Position numbers and translations under genes: made by a program. From assembly GCF_025506275.1 (NCBI RefSeq), contig NZ_QYCP01000092.1, forward strand, positions 1 to 64,000: 64,000 nucleotides of DNA. The letters run 5' to 3'. Shown here piece after piece: positions 25,144-36,707 of this stretch. Numbering within the stretch: position 1 is the first letter of the stretch; each line of letters opens with the position of its first letter. The DNA comes from Brevibacterium permense (lineage in GTDB: Bacteria; Actinomycetota; Actinomycetes; Actinomycetales; Brevibacteriaceae). The notes under the pieces were generated by a model, which saw nothing but the letters and a program-made list of their open reading frames with translations, made no database searches and was not told the origin of the DNA.

Positions 25144-26582
25144 TGCCCGCACATATCGCAGGGACACTGCACGCGACACCTGCCCCGGTGTGGCTGCCCT
25201 ATCCCGATGACGTCAATGCGCTGCTGCCGAGTCTGTGGTCGGACAACGTCACGAAGACCGACGACGGAGTGCTCACGATCGCCGGTCATTCCGTGACGGA
25301 CCTGGCCGAACGCTACGGGACCCCCACTCTCGTCATGGACGCCGCTGACTTCCGCAGCCGTGCCGAGGTCTACCTGAGCACGTTCTCCAACGCCTTCTCC
25401 GTGGAGAAGGGACTGGCCGGAGCCGATGTGTTCTACGCCGGGAAGGCCTTCCTGTGCACAGCTGTGGCCCGCTGGGTGCATGAGGCCGGGCTCGGCCTCG
25501 ACACCTGTTCCCTGGGCGAGATGATGATCGCCCGCGCCGCCGGTGTCCCCGGCGACCGCGTCGGGCTGCACGGAAACAACAAATCGGCGGCGGAGCTCGA
25601 ATACGCCCTCGACTACGGCGTGTCCAGGATCTTCGTCGACAGCCTCGATGAGGTCGCACGTCTGGAATCCATCGCTGCGGCCAGAGGAACGGTCGCCCCG
25701 GTCATGCTGCGAGTCACGGTCGGCGTCGAAGCGCACACCCACGACTTCATCGCCACGGCCCACGAAGACCAGAAGTTCGGGCTCTCTCTCGCCGACGGCA
25801 CCGCCGCCCGGGCCGCCCGTCTGGTCGTCGAATCCGAACATCTGCGTCTCGACGGTCTCCACTCCCATATCGGTTCGCAGATCTTCGACATCTCCGGATT
25901 CCAGGTCGCCGCCGCCCGCGTACTCGCCTTCCGAGCCGAGATCATGGGTGAACACGGCATCGACCTTCCCGATGTCGACCTCGGCGGCGGCTTCGGCATC
26001 CGCTACACCTCCCAGGACACCCCGATCCCGGTCGCGGAGATGGCCGCAGAGCTCGCCGCCGTCGTGGCCAAGGAATGCCGGGGCCTGGGCACGAGCGTGC
26101 CCAGGATCTCCATCGAACCAGGTCGCGCCATCGTCTCCCCGGCGGTGTTCACTCTCTACGAGGTCGGCACCGTCAAACAGGTGAGCACGGACAGCGGCAC
26201 CCGCACATATGTCGCTGTCAACGGGGGAATGAGCGACAACATCCGCACGGCGCTCTACGACGCGGACTATTCGTGCACCCTGGCCAACCGGAACTCGAAC
26301 GCCGAGCCTGCGATCGTGCGGGTCGTCGGCAAGCACTGTGAATCCGGTGACATCATCGTCCGCGACGAATACATGGGTGCAGACGTCACCGCAGGCGATC
26401 TCGTCGCGGTCCCCACCACCGGGGCGTACTGCCGCTCGCTGGCCAATAATTACAACCATCTGCCCCGGCCGGGCGTGCTGGCCGTCGAGGCCGATAGAGT
26501 TGAGTGGATCGTGACCCCCGAAGACCACACGCAGATGTTCGCCACGGATCCGGGAATGGCCGGGGGAGAGGCGTCGAACTGA
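25143..26582 (+). CDS. lysA: Diaminopimelate decarboxylase
   Basis: 479 residues. It makes L-lysine from meso-diaminopimelate. Fold-type III PLP enzyme: the PLP Lys is in VFYAGKAFLC (about residue 98), with HGNNKSAAELEYAL, LHSHIGSQIFD, the phosphate-binding DLGGGFGIRYT and EPGRAIVSPA. The catalytic Cys-Glu pair CESGDII is near the C-terminus. It has one-base overlaps or tight joints with the ArgS-like gene upstream and hom downstream, forming the aspartate-family operon. Confidence 0.96.
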   Translation: MPAHIAGTLHATPAPVWLPYPDDVNALLPSLWSDNVTKTDDGVLTIAGHSVTDLAERYGTPTLVMDAADFRSRAEVYLSTFSNAFSVEKGLAGADVFYAGKAFLCTAVARWVHEAGLGLDTCSLGEMMIARAAGVPGDRVGLHGNNKSAAELEYALDYGVSRIFVDSLDEVARLESIAAARGTVAPVMLRVTVGVEAHTHDFIATAHEDQKFGLSLADGTAARAARLVVESEHLRLDGLHSHIGSQIFDISGFQVAAARVLAFRAEIMGEHGIDLPDVDLGGGFGIRYTSQDTPIPVAEMAAELAAVVAKECRGLGTSVPRISIEPGRAIVSPAVFTLYEVGTVKQVSTDSGTRTYVAVNGGMSDNIRTALYDADYSCTLANRNSNAEPAIVRVVGKHCESGDIIVRDEYMGADVTAGDLVAVPTTGAYCRSLANNYNHLPRPGVLAVEADRVEWIVTPEDHTQMFATDPGMAGGEASN

Positions 26583-26617
26583 TGAGTGTGAGAGACAAGA
26601 GCGGAAAAGGTGAGGAA

Positions 26618-27925
26618 ATGCAGGCACTGAAGGTTGCCATGCTCGGATGCGGAGTCGTCGGCACGGAGGTCGCCGCCCGAATCCAGAATCGTGCGGAGGG
26701 CCTGGCCGAGCGCATCGGCGCTCCGTTGGAGCTGAGCGCCATCGTCGTCCGCGATGCCTCGAAGGCCCGTCCGGGAATCGACGAGAAGCTGTTGACGACC
26801 GACGCCGAGGCGGCCATCGCCGGAGCCGATATCGTCGTCGAGCTGATGGGCGGAATCGAACCCGCCCGCTCGCTCATCACCGCAGCGCTGCGCCAGGGTT
26901 CATCGGTCGTGACCGCGAACAAGGCTTTGCTGGCCGCCAGCTACGGCGAGCTCATGTCCGCTGCCGACGCCGCTGGTGTTCGCCTCGAGCACGAAGCGGC
27001 GGTGGCAGGGGCTATCCCGATCATCCGACCAGTCGGCGATTCGCTGGCCGGCGACCGGATCGAACGCATCATGGGCATCGTCAACGGCACGACGAACTAC
27101 ATCCTCGACCAGATGGACTCTGAGGGCTGGGATTTCGACCAGGCGCTCACCGCCGCCCAAGGGCTCGGATACGCAGAGGCCGATCCGACCGCTGACATCG
27201 GCGGACACGATGCGGCGGCGAAGGCTGCGATCCTGTCGTCTCTGGCATTCCATGCACCCGTGTCGATCGACGACGTCCACGTCGAAGGCATCGAAGGCGT
27301 CACCGCCGAGATGGTCGAGACCGCCCGGGACCAGGGCTTCGTCATCAAACTCCTCGCCGTGTGCGAACGTGTGGCCTCATCACCGGCGGGCGCCGGACTC
27401 TCGGCGCGCGTCTATCCGGCGCTTCTCGACCAAGGGCACGCACTGGCATCCGTCCGCGGTGCCTTCAACGCCGTGTTCATCGAGGCCGAAGCCGCCGGCG
27501 AGCTGATGTTCTACGGACAGGGAGCCGGGGGAGCACCGACCGCTTCCGCCGTGCTCGGCGACCTCGTGTCCGTGGCCAGGCGCAAGGTGCTCGGCGGACG
27601 CGGACAGTACGAACGCCCCTTCCACGAGGACTACCCGATCCTGCCGATCTCGGCGATCACGACCAGGTACCACATCACCCTCGACGTGGTCGACCGTCCT
27701 GGTGTGCTCGCCGCGGTCTCCGAGGTCTTCGCCGATGAAGGGGCATCCATCGAACTGATGCGACAGACGATCGGGGACATCGACGACAACGGCGTCCAGC
27801 ACGCGAAGCTCGTGCTGGCCACCCACTCGAACACCGACTCGACTCTGCAGAAGACGGTCGATCGACTCGTCGATCTGCCTGTCGTCCACACCGTCAAATC
27901 CGTGATCCGCGTAGAAGGACAGTGA
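26618..27925 (+). CDS. hom: Homoserine dehydrogenase
   Basis: 435 residues from ATG 26618, preceded by AAAGG at 7 nt. An in-frame ATG at 26582 overlaps the lysA stop and would add 12 residues; I prefer 26618 because [19 protein letters not shown] is the family start. NAD(P)-binding GCGVVG is followed by the catalytic domain ([33 protein letters not shown]). A C-terminal ACT domain (about 355-430, [16 protein letters not shown]) is the usual site of threonine feedback inhibition. It converts aspartate semialdehyde to homoserine. Confidence 0.95.
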   Translation: MQALKVAMLGCGVVGTEVAARIQNRAEGLAERIGAPLELSAIVVRDASKARPGIDEKLLTTDAEAAIAGADIVVELMGGIEPARSLITAALRQGSSVVTANKALLAASYGELMSAADAAGVRLEHEAAVAGAIPIIRPVGDSLAGDRIERIMGIVNGTTNYILDQMDSEGWDFDQALTAAQGLGYAEADPTADIGGHDAAAKAAILSSLAFHAPVSIDDVHVEGIEGVTAEMVETARDQGFVIKLLAVCERVASSPAGAGLSARVYPALLDQGHALASVRGAFNAVFIEAEAAGELMFYGQGAGGAPTASAVLGDLVSVARRKVLGGRGQYERPFHEDYPILPISAITTRYHITLDVVDRPGVLAAVSEVFADEGASIELMRQTIGDIDDNGVQHAKLVLATHSNTDSTLQKTVDRLVDLPVVHTVKSVIRVEGQ

Positions 27926-27927
27926 CT

Positions 27928-29013
27928 ATGAACTACCCCAGACACCAGTGGCAGGGCGTCGTCGAGGAATATCGCAGCCTCCTCGACATCTCCGCTGATA
28001 CTCCTGCCGTCACACTCGGTGAGGGCGGGACCCCGCTGATCAGGGCGGAGAAGCTCAGCGCACGCACCGGTGCCCAAGTGTGGGTGAAGTACGAGGGCCT
28101 CAATCCGACTGCGTCGTTCAAAGACCGTGGTATGACGATGGCGATCACAAAGGCTGTGGCCCATGGTGCCAAAGCCGTCATCTGCGCCTCGACGGGCAAT
28201 ACCTCGGCCTCTGCCGCCGCCTATGCCACGAAGGCCGGACTGACCTGCGCTGTGCTCGTGCCCACCGGGAAGATCGCGCCGGGGAAGATGAGCCAGGCCA
28301 TCGCCCACGGAGCGACTCTGCTCGAAGTCGACGGAAACTTCGACGACTGCCTGACGCTGTGCCGCAAGCTCTCGGAGTCTTACCCGGTCCATCTCGTCAA
28401 CTCGGTCAATCCCGATCGTATCGAAGGTCAGAAGACCGCGTCCTTCGAAATCGTCGACGTCCTCGGCGACGCTCCCGACATCCATGTTCTGCCCGTCGGC
28501 AACGCCGGCAACATCACGGCGTACTGGAAGGGCTACAACGAATACCGCGAACACGGGATCTCCAAACAGCTGCCTCAGATGTGGGGCTTCCAGGCCGCCG
28601 GTGCCGCACCGCTGGTGCTCGGTCACCCCGTCGACGAACCGGACACGGTGGCGACCGCCATCCGCATCGGCAACCCCGCCAGCTGGACGCAGGCCGAAGC
28701 GGCGCGTGACGACTCGGGCGGTCTCATCGATTCGGTCACCGACGACGAGATCCTCGCCGCCCACAAGATCCTGTCCAGCGAAGAGGGCATCTTCGTCGAA
28801 CCCGGTTCGGCCGCCTCGGTGGCGGGTCTGCTGAAGATGGCCGACGCCGGTCGGGTCCCTGCCGATGCGACGATCGCGGTCACCGTGACCGGTCACGGAC
28901 TCAAGGACCCCAGCTGGGCACTGCACACCGCCGATGGGTCCGATATCGAGACCAAGCGGGTCTCCGTCGACGCCGTCAGCGCCGCACGCGCCCTGGGACT
29001 CGAGGACAGCTGA
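27928..29013 (+). CDS. thrC: Threonine synthase
   Basis: 361 residues from ATG 27928, with GAAGGA 8 nt upstream; a GTG at 27922 also overlaps the hom stop. The PLP Lys is in [15 protein letters not shown] (about residue 59), with [14 protein letters not shown] and the phosphate loop [14 protein letters not shown]. It converts O-phosphohomoserine to threonine. This is the short actinobacterial ThrC, and the hom-thrC-thrB order is the standard actinobacterial arrangement. Confidence 0.95.
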   Translation: MNYPRHQWQGVVEEYRSLLDISADTPAVTLGEGGTPLIRAEKLSARTGAQVWVKYEGLNPTASFKDRGMTMAITKAVAHGAKAVICASTGNTSASAAAYATKAGLTCAVLVPTGKIAPGKMSQAIAHGATLLEVDGNFDDCLTLCRKLSESYPVHLVNSVNPDRIEGQKTASFEIVDVLGDAPDIHVLPVGNAGNITAYWKGYNEYREHGISKQLPQMWGFQAAGAAPLVLGHPVDEPDTVATAIRIGNPASWTQAEAARDDSGGLIDSVTDDEILAAHKILSSEEGIFVEPGSAASVAGLLKMADAGRVPADATIAVTVTGHGLKDPSWALHTADGSDIETKRVSVDAVSAARALGLEDS

Positions 29014-29015
29014 GG

Positions 29016-29918
29016 GTGCGCGTCCGACTCGAGGTCCCGGCCACCTCGGCGAATCTGGGACCTGGCTACGACTCGTACGGGCTGGCCCTCGACATCATCG
29101 ACACCCTCAGCCTCACCGTCCACGACGCAGCGGTCGATCCTCACCGCTGCGTCGAGGTGACGGGGGAGGGCGCCGAGGTGCTGCCCCGGGACGGCTCGCA
29201 CCTGATCATGCGCATCATCGGTGAGGTGCTCGACTCGGAGTTTCCCGCCGTCGCGGCGGATTTGAAGCCGCGTCTGTCGCTGGAGTGCGACAACCGGATT
29301 CCTCATTCCCGCGGACTCGGCTCCTCGGCCGCGGCCGTCGTGGCCGGCATCGGCCTCGCAGCGGAACTCGGAGCCTGGTCGACCGGAGTCGAGCTGAGCC
29401 GGGACCGGATCCTCGAGATCGCCACCGCCGTCGAGGGGCATCCGGACAACGCTGCCCCCGCAATCTTCGGCGGACTCACCGTCTCTCTGTCGGAGCCTGT
29501 GAAGTCGTGGCAGGTGCCAGTGCGCACCGTCGAGACGGTCACTGTGCTCGTGCCGTCGTTCCGCCTTGACACCGAGGTTGCACGTGGACTCATTCCCGCC
29601 GGCATCGATCACGCGATCGCGGCTGACAATTCGGCTCGGGCGGGCCTGCTCGTCCACGGGATGAGCAATGACTCCCAGGTGCTCTACGAAGCCACCCGCG
29701 ACCAGCTCCATCAGGAATTCCGTCGCGGCGCCTATCCGGAGTCGATGGCGCTGGTGGACGCACTGCGCGCCGAGGGTCTCCCGGCCGTGGTCTCCGGCGC
29801 CGGACCGACGGTGCTCGTCCTCGCCGAGGCGGTGCCCGACGCACTCGTGGCAGAAGGCTTCGTCGCTCAGCGCACCGCGATTGACCTCGGTGGTTACCGG
29901 GTGCGCCGAGAAATCTGA
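29016..29918 (+). CDS. thrB: Homoserine kinase
   Basis: 300 residues, GTG start at 29016, 2 bp after thrC. GHMP kinase: N-terminal VPATSANLGPGYDSYGLAL, the ATP loop PHSRGLGSSAAAVVAGI (about residues 92-108), and a C-terminal VSGAGPTVLVLA. It phosphorylates homoserine for ThrC, so substrate channels through adjacent gene products. Last gene of the operon; rho follows after 224 bp. Confidence 0.95.
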   Translation: MRVRLEVPATSANLGPGYDSYGLALDIIDTLSLTVHDAAVDPHRCVEVTGEGAEVLPRDGSHLIMRIIGEVLDSEFPAVAADLKPRLSLECDNRIPHSRGLGSSAAAVVAGIGLAAELGAWSTGVELSRDRILEIATAVEGHPDNAAPAIFGGLTVSLSEPVKSWQVPVRTVETVTVLVPSFRLDTEVARGLIPAGIDHAIAADNSARAGLLVHGMSNDSQVLYEATRDQLHQEFRRGAYPESMALVDALRAEGLPAVVSGAGPTVLVLAEAVPDALVAEGFVAQRTAIDLGGYRVRREI

Positions 29919-29926
29919 GGAAACGA

Positions 29927-29956
29927 TTCGCCAGATCGTCTCCGAACAAGTAGACT
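29927..29956 (+). promoter_or_regulatory. rho promoter
   Basis: TTCGCC (29927-29932) and TAGACT (29951-29956), 18-bp spacer, just after thrB. It would give a ~180-nt leader before rho. Confidence 0.4.
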
Positions 29957-30033
29957 GTGGGTGTTCCGACAGGGCACGGCTTCCCGCTGTTCTACACAGG
30001 TCCGTCGCCGATGTCATACATTCTGGAACATCT

Positions 30034-30061
30034 CCTGCTCATTCTTTAGCAGGTTTTCTTT
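30034..30061 (+). terminator. Terminator-like hairpin in the rho leader
   Basis: CCTGCT pairs with AGCAGG across an 8-nt loop and is followed by TTTTCTTT. This is a compact intrinsic-terminator shape placed 80 bp upstream of the rho start, downstream of the likely promoter. It suggests attenuation of rho, as leader-level autocontrol is known for rho in other bacteria. Confidence 0.5.
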
Positions 30062-30142
30062 CACAACGCACCGTCAATGGTGTTTCCGTCGCCGTGAGCA
30101 AACGGCACATGCCGCACGGCCGAAAGAGGGAGAAGGACCTTC

Positions 30143-32155
<2,013 letters not shown>

Positions 32156-32156
32156 G

Positions 32157-33233
32157 ATGGTCGACGACACCCTCACGGCCAGCGTCAGCGCACTGCTCGA
32201 TGAGCACGCCCGGGTGCAGGAGGAACTCTCCGACCCCGCGGTTCACGCTGACGCCGGCCGGGCCAAGAAGCTGACCAGGCGGTACGCGGAACTCGACAAG
32301 GTCGCCGCGGCCGCCCGGCACTTCGCCCAACTCGCAGCCGACCACGCAGCCGCCGTGGAGCTGGCCGAGGACGACGCCGACTTCGCTGCGGAGGCCAAGC
32401 GTCTGTCCGCAGAGATGGAGACGGCCGAGGGTGAGCTCAAAGATCTCTTGGTACCCAGCGACCCGGATGACTCCCGAGACGCCATCATCGAGATCAAAGC
32501 CGGCGAAGGCGGAGACGAATCCGCACTGTTCGCCGGAGACCTGCTGCGGATGTACCAGCGGTGGATCGACTCGCGCGGCTGGTCGAGCCAGATCCTCGAC
32601 GCCACGCATTCGGACCTCGGCGGATACAAGGACGTCACCATGGCCGTCAAGGCGAAGAACGACGGCGCCTACGGCTGGGTGAAGTTCGAAGGCGGAGTGC
32701 ACCGTGTCCAAAGGGTGCCGGTCACCGAATCGCAGGGACGCATTCACACCTCCGCAGCCGGGGTGCTCGTCTTCCCCGAAGTCGATGAACCCGAAGAGAT
32801 CCAGCTGGACGAACACGATCTGCGCATCGACGTCTACCGCTCGTCCGGACCCGGCGGCCAGTCCGTGAACACCACGGACTCCGCGGTGCGCATCACGCAC
32901 CTGCCGACCGGTATCACCGCGAGCTGCCAGAACGAGAAGTCCCAGCTGCAGAACAAAGACGCAGCGATGCGCATGCTCCGTGCTCGGATCTTGGCCAAGC
33001 AGGCCGAAGAGGCCGCAGCGGAAGCAGCAGACATCCGTCGTTCGCAGGTGCGCACCGTTGATCGCTCGGAGCGCATCCGCACCTACAATTTTCCGGAGAA
33101 CCGGATCACCGATCACCGCACCGGGTACAAGGCCTACAATCTCGATCAGGTGCTCGCTGGCGAACTCGACCCGGTCATCGGATCCTGCCGCGACGCGGAC
33201 AAGGCCGCACGCCTCGACGCACTGGGGGACTGA
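32157..33233 (+). CDS. prfA: Peptide chain release factor 1
   Basis: 358 residues, starting one base after the rho stop. The stop-codon-reading PxT motif is PVT in [16 protein letters not shown]. The GGQ peptidyl-hydrolysis motif lies in [17 protein letters not shown] (about residue 238). It reads UAA and UAG. No rpmE gene lies between rho and prfA, unlike in many actinobacteria. The product is modified on the GGQ glutamine by the neighbouring PrmC. Confidence 0.96.
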   Translation: MVDDTLTASVSALLDEHARVQEELSDPAVHADAGRAKKLTRRYAELDKVAAAARHFAQLAADHAAAVELAEDDADFAAEAKRLSAEMETAEGELKDLLVPSDPDDSRDAIIEIKAGEGGDESALFAGDLLRMYQRWIDSRGWSSQILDATHSDLGGYKDVTMAVKAKNDGAYGWVKFEGGVHRVQRVPVTESQGRIHTSAAGVLVFPEVDEPEEIQLDEHDLRIDVYRSSGPGGQSVNTTDSAVRITHLPTGITASCQNEKSQLQNKDAAMRMLRARILAKQAEEAAAEAADIRRSQVRTVDRSERIRTYNFPENRITDHRTGYKAYNLDQVLAGELDPVIGSCRDADKAARLDALGD

Positions 33234-33234
33234 C

Positions 33235-34161
33235 CTGGACACCGTCAGGCCGACTCTCGTCTCCGACCTCCTCCGCGGGGCGACCACACTCTTCACCGAA
33301 GCAGGCATAGCGAGTCCCGAAGCCGATGCGCTCGTGCTGCTCGCCCACGCATGGTCGATCGACCGGGCAGCGCTGAGCCGCCGCCGTCTCTTCGACGAAC
33401 CCGTGCCGGAGTCGGTGAGCACACGATTCGCCGAACTCTGTGACCAGCGGCGGCAGCGGACACCGTTGCAGCATCTCACCGGCATCGCCCACTTCCGGCA
33501 TCTGCAGCTGCAGGTGGGCCCCGGAGTCTTCGTTCCCCGGCCGGAGACGGAGCTGCTCGCCGGAGCCGTTCTGACCGAATTGTCCGAACTCGCCGAAACT
33601 GACTCGACGACGAAGAACGACAAGGCTCGGCGCCCCTTCGTCATCGACCTGTGTTCCGGTTCGGGAGCGATCTCCCTGTCCGTGGCCACCGAATTCGACC
33701 GCGTCGACGTCCTCGGCGTCGAACGCGAACCCGCCGCCCTGGAATGGTCGCTGAAGAACCTCGGGCAGTGCCGCCTCGGCGCGTCGACGGTCGAGTTCAT
33801 CTCCGACGATGCGACGACGATCGCGAATGCTCGGCCCGATCTGTGCGGGCGTGCCGACATCGTAGTGACGAACCCGCCCTATGTTCCCGATTCCGCCGTG
33901 CCGCGGGACCCGGAGGTCGCCGAACACGATCCCGGGGCCGCGCTCTATGGTGGGGATTCAGGCTTGGAGATTCCGGGACTCATCATCAGTCAAGCCGAAC
34001 AGCTGCTGAGATCCGGCGGACTCTTCCTCATGGAACACAGTGAGGAACAGGGTGAAGGGGCACGGGAACTCCTGGCGGCCACGGCCAGTCTGAGACACGC
34101 TGCCACATTCCAGGACTACACTGGACGCGACCGCTATACAGTGGCGCGCCGCGAGGCGTAG
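33235..34161 (+). CDS. prmC: Release factor glutamine methyltransferase, probable CTG start
   Basis: 308 residues if it starts at CTG 33235. SAM-binding FVIDLCSGSGAISLSVA and the catalytic NPPY in VVTNPPYVPDS are present, so it methylates the GGQ Gln of RF1/RF2. The frame after the prfA stop has no ATG, GTG or TTG until well inside the conserved N-terminal domain. CTG 33235 is the first codon after the stop and has GGGGGA 5-6 nt upstream. The upstream open frame inside prfA has no PrmC homology. Length is right for the family with this start. Confidence 0.88.
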   Translation: MDTVRPTLVSDLLRGATTLFTEAGIASPEADALVLLAHAWSIDRAALSRRRLFDEPVPESVSTRFAELCDQRRQRTPLQHLTGIAHFRHLQLQVGPGVFVPRPETELLAGAVLTELSELAETDSTTKNDKARRPFVIDLCSGSGAISLSVATEFDRVDVLGVEREPAALEWSLKNLGQCRLGASTVEFISDDATTIANARPDLCGRADIVVTNPPYVPDSAVPRDPEVAEHDPGAALYGGDSGLEIPGLIISQAEQLLRSGGLFLMEHSEEQGEGARELLAATASLRHAATFQDYTGRDRYTVARREA

Positions 34162-34240
34162 GAGACCGCGGAGACCAATCCGGTGCCCCCCCCCACGGCC
34201 CAGCACCGAGATCACACCGAACATACGAAACGGAGAACTC

Positions 34241-34891
34241 GTGTCGAGACGATTCGACGTCAGCCAAGAAGAGATCCGTGAACTCGTCTTCGACGAGTGC
34301 GCGCGAGTCGTCGACACAGGCAACCTGCTCGTCATCCCCACCGATACGGTCTACGGGATCGCCGCCGATGCCTTCAGCGCATCGGCTGTCGCGGCTCTGC
34401 TCGCGGCCAAAGGCCGGGGGCGGGACATGCCGCCTCCGGTTCTCGTTCCACGCGCGGAGACCATCTTCGGACTCGTCGACGGGGTCGATGAGACCGTGCT
34501 GGCACTGACCGCGAAATTCTGGCCCGGACCGCTGACGATCATCGCGAACGCTCAGCCCTCCCTCGATTGGGACCTCGGTGATACCCACGGAACCGTGGCC
34601 GTGCGCATGCCCGACGACGAATCGGCGCTGGCCCTGCTCGGCCGCACCGGGCCGCTGGCCGTGTCGAGCGCGAACATCTCCGGACAGCCCGCCGCCCGGA
34701 CCGCCGACGAAGCGCAGGAGATGCTCGGCGACGATGTCGACATCTACGTCGACGGCGGAGTGCGGGAGTCGGGAATGTCCTCGACGATCATCGACCTCAG
34801 CGGCGACGTGCCCCGCATCCTGCGCCGCGGCCCGATCACCGCCGAGGACCTGCGTGAAATCGTCCCCGAACTCATCGACCTGGACGGCTGA
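34241..34891 (+). CDS. L-threonylcarbamoyladenylate synthase (TsaC/Sua5 domain)
   Basis: 216 residues, GTG start with CGGAG 6-7 nt upstream. The YrdC fold is recognised by VIPTDTVYGIAADAFS, AKGRGRDMPPPVLV, FWPGPLTII, VAVRMPDD and SSANISGQPAA. It makes the threonylcarbamoyl-AMP used for t6A37 in ANN-decoding tRNAs. It is the short TsaC type without the Sua5 extension. It abuts the WecA-like gene (TGA then GTG with no gap). The 80-bp gap upstream contains a run of nine C residues. Confidence 0.92.
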   Translation: MSRRFDVSQEEIRELVFDECARVVDTGNLLVIPTDTVYGIAADAFSASAVAALLAAKGRGRDMPPPVLVPRAETIFGLVDGVDETVLALTAKFWPGPLTIIANAQPSLDWDLGDTHGTVAVRMPDDESALALLGRTGPLAVSSANISGQPAARTADEAQEMLGDDVDIYVDGGVRESGMSSTIIDLSGDVPRILRRGPITAEDLREIVPELIDLDG

Positions 34892-36001
34892 GTGCGCGCC
34901 TACCTCTTCATCCTCGTCGTCTCCGCCCTCGTGGCGTACCTGCTGACCCCCATGGTCAAGCGGGTGGCCGAACGAGGAAAGATCTTCTCACCGCTGCGTG
35001 ACCGCGACGTCCATTCCGTTCCGACGCCGAGGCTGGGCGGAGTCGCGATGTTCGGCGGTCTTCTGGCCGGCCTCATCTTCGCCTCCCAGATGCCCTTTCT
35101 CAATCGGATCTTCGTCGAATTGGGCCCGATCATCGGAATCGCCGGAGCCGCCGGCCTGCTGTGTCTGCTCGGAGTCATCGACGACATCTGGGACCTGCAT
35201 TGGATGGCGAAGCTCGCCGGTCAGGCTCTCGCCGCAGGCTTCATGGCGATCAAGGGAGTGGCGCTGCTGTCGATTCCCTTCGGCGGAGTCATCATCGGCT
35301 CCCCGCGGATGTCGATCATCGTCACGGTCCTCGTCGTCCTCGTGACCATCAACGCGGTGAACTTCGTCGACGGACTCGACGGTCTCGCCGCGGGCGTCGT
35401 CGCCATCGGCGGCAGCGCCTTCTTCATCTACTCCTACTGGCTCGCTCGTGACGCTTCACCGGAGTCGTATGCGAACCTCGCCTCGCTCATCATCGCGATC
35501 CTCGTCGGCGCCTGCCTCGGTTTCCTCCCGCACAATTTCAATCCGGCGAGGATCTTCATGGGCGACTCCGGGTCGATGCTCATCGGTCTGCTGCTCGCCG
35601 CCTCGACGATCAGGGTCACCGGCCAGGTCGACCCGGCGCTGATCGGTCAGGAGCGAGCGTTCGCCACTTTCATGCCGATCATTCTGCCGGTGGCCGTCAT
35701 GTTCCTGCCGCTGCTCGACCTCGGACTGGCCGTGGTGCGCAGGCTGCGTGCCGGACAGTCTCCGTTCTCCGCCGATGCCAAACATCTCCACCACCGGATG
35801 CTGCGTCTGGGACATTCCCACGCGCGTGCGGTGCTCATCCTCTATACCTGGACGGCGCTCATCGCCTTCGGATCGGTGCTGCTCCTGTTCAAGGGTTGGC
35901 TGTTCTCGGCCTGCGTCATCGGCGGCCTCGCTGCCATCACCCTGATCTTCACCTTCTATCCCCTTCGCATGCGTCAGAAAGCCAGAGAGGAAATCGCGTG
36001 A
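34892..36001 (+). CDS. WecA-like undecaprenyl-phosphate GlcNAc-1-phosphate transferase
   Basis: 369 residues, GTG start. A polytopic membrane enzyme of the MraY/WecA (PNPT) family. Conserved cytoplasmic loops are visible: DRDVHSVPTPRLGGVAMF, GVIDDIWDL (the DDxxD-type Mg site), NFVDGLDGLAAG, FMGDSGSMLIG and HLHHRMLRLGHS (the WecA-type HxHH loop). It starts cell-wall polysaccharide linker synthesis. Its position just before the ATP synthase operon is standard in actinobacteria. The stop overlaps the AtpI-like gene. Confidence 0.92.
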   Translation: MRAYLFILVVSALVAYLLTPMVKRVAERGKIFSPLRDRDVHSVPTPRLGGVAMFGGLLAGLIFASQMPFLNRIFVELGPIIGIAGAAGLLCLLGVIDDIWDLHWMAKLAGQALAAGFMAIKGVALLSIPFGGVIIGSPRMSIIVTVLVVLVTINAVNFVDGLDGLAAGVVAIGGSAFFIYSYWLARDASPESYANLASLIIAILVGACLGFLPHNFNPARIFMGDSGSMLIGLLLAASTIRVTGQVDPALIGQERAFATFMPIILPVAVMFLPLLDLGLAVVRRLRAGQSPFSADAKHLHHRMLRLGHSHARAVLILYTWTALIAFGSVLLLFKGWLFSACVIGGLAAITLIFTFYPLRMRQKAREEIA

Positions 36002-36444
36002 CCGACCCGATACCGCGCCGAGAGACCGAAGTCGAAGCAGCCTGGACCCGCGTCTGGAGGACCCTGCTCATCCGCGGCATCATCCTCGTCCTCGTCGTCG
36101 CGGCCCTCGGAATGGGCATCGGCTGGCTGGTCTCGGGGATGACGGGACTCGTCGGCGGAGCCGTCGGCGGGGGACTGGCTGCGGTCTTCATCATCATCAC
36201 CCTCGTCGTCATGTACGTCGGACGGAACATGGGACTGACCGCGATCGCCGGGTTCCTCGGCATCGGCTTCCTCTTCAAGGCCTTCATCTTCATGATCGTC
36301 ATCTGGCGCATCAAGGATGCGGCTTGGCTCGACGGCACGGTCGCCTTCTTCACGATCGTGGTCGCGGTGATCGGCACCTCGCTCGTCGAGGCGATCACCG
36401 TGGTCAAGGGACGCGTTCCCTATGTCGATCCGGAGGCGAGATAG
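35998..36444 (+). CDS. AtpI-like membrane protein
   Basis: 148 residues from GTG 35998 (GTGA overlap with the WecA-like stop). Four hydrophobic segments (about 28-50, 57-77, 83-103 and 118-136) and its position before atpB fit the actinobacterial AtpI-like group, thought to help assemble the c-ring or import Mg. Sequence similarity to classical AtpI is low, so the name rests largely on position. Confidence 0.7.
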   Translation: MTDPIPRRETEVEAAWTRVWRTLLIRGIILVLVVAALGMGIGWLVSGMTGLVGGAVGGGLAAVFIIITLVVMYVGRNMGLTAIAGFLGIGFLFKAFIFMIVIWRIKDAAWLDGTVAFFTIVVAVIGTSLVEAITVVKGRVPYVDPEAR

Positions 36445-36476
36445 TCGAGCGGAGACCAATCGTCGCACCCATCTGA

Positions 36477-36515
36477 GACGCGTCATCGGGTGAGGCGCAA
36501 GACGAATGACGCGTC
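36477..36515. repeat. Inverted repeat upstream of the atp operon
   Basis: GACGCGTCAT (36477-36486) and ATGACGCGTC (36506-36515) are perfect inverted arms 19 bp apart; each arm contains the palindrome GACGCGTC. It lies 30 bp past the AtpI-like stop, so it may be a terminator or a protein-binding site. Confidence 0.5.
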
Positions 36516-36559
36516 GTATAAAATCGTTGACAGAAATTGCACAGAGAAGCCTGATGAAT

Positions 36560-36589
36560 TTGTCGGTCACTCTCTACAGTTGGTAGAGT
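36560..36589 (+). promoter_or_regulatory. Candidate atpB operon promoter
   Basis: TTGTCG (36560-36565) and TAGAGT (36584-36589) with an 18-bp spacer, giving a ~110-nt leader. A consensus TTGACA at 36528-36533 lies just upstream but lacks a good -10 (CCTGAT at 17 bp). Confidence 0.4.
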
Positions 36590-36707
36590 AGACCCGGTGC
36601 TTGGGCGGATCTTCGCCCTTTGTCGCTCCTGAACCTCAAGCCTCGCCATCAGTGTGGGGCCAAGGCCAGGCCATCAGGGCCCTTGACCATGGGAGAGTAG
36701 TAAAAAC

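Noticed and set aside
24201-26627. 808-codon frame antisense to the ArgS-like gene and lysA
   Set aside because: Shadow of the sense genes; its middle includes mirrored lysA codons only.
34181-34200. Run of nine C residues before tsaC as a phase-variable tract
   Set aside because: It is 45 bp from the start codon, outside promoter and coding sequence as far as seen, and one tract gives no evidence of slippage control.
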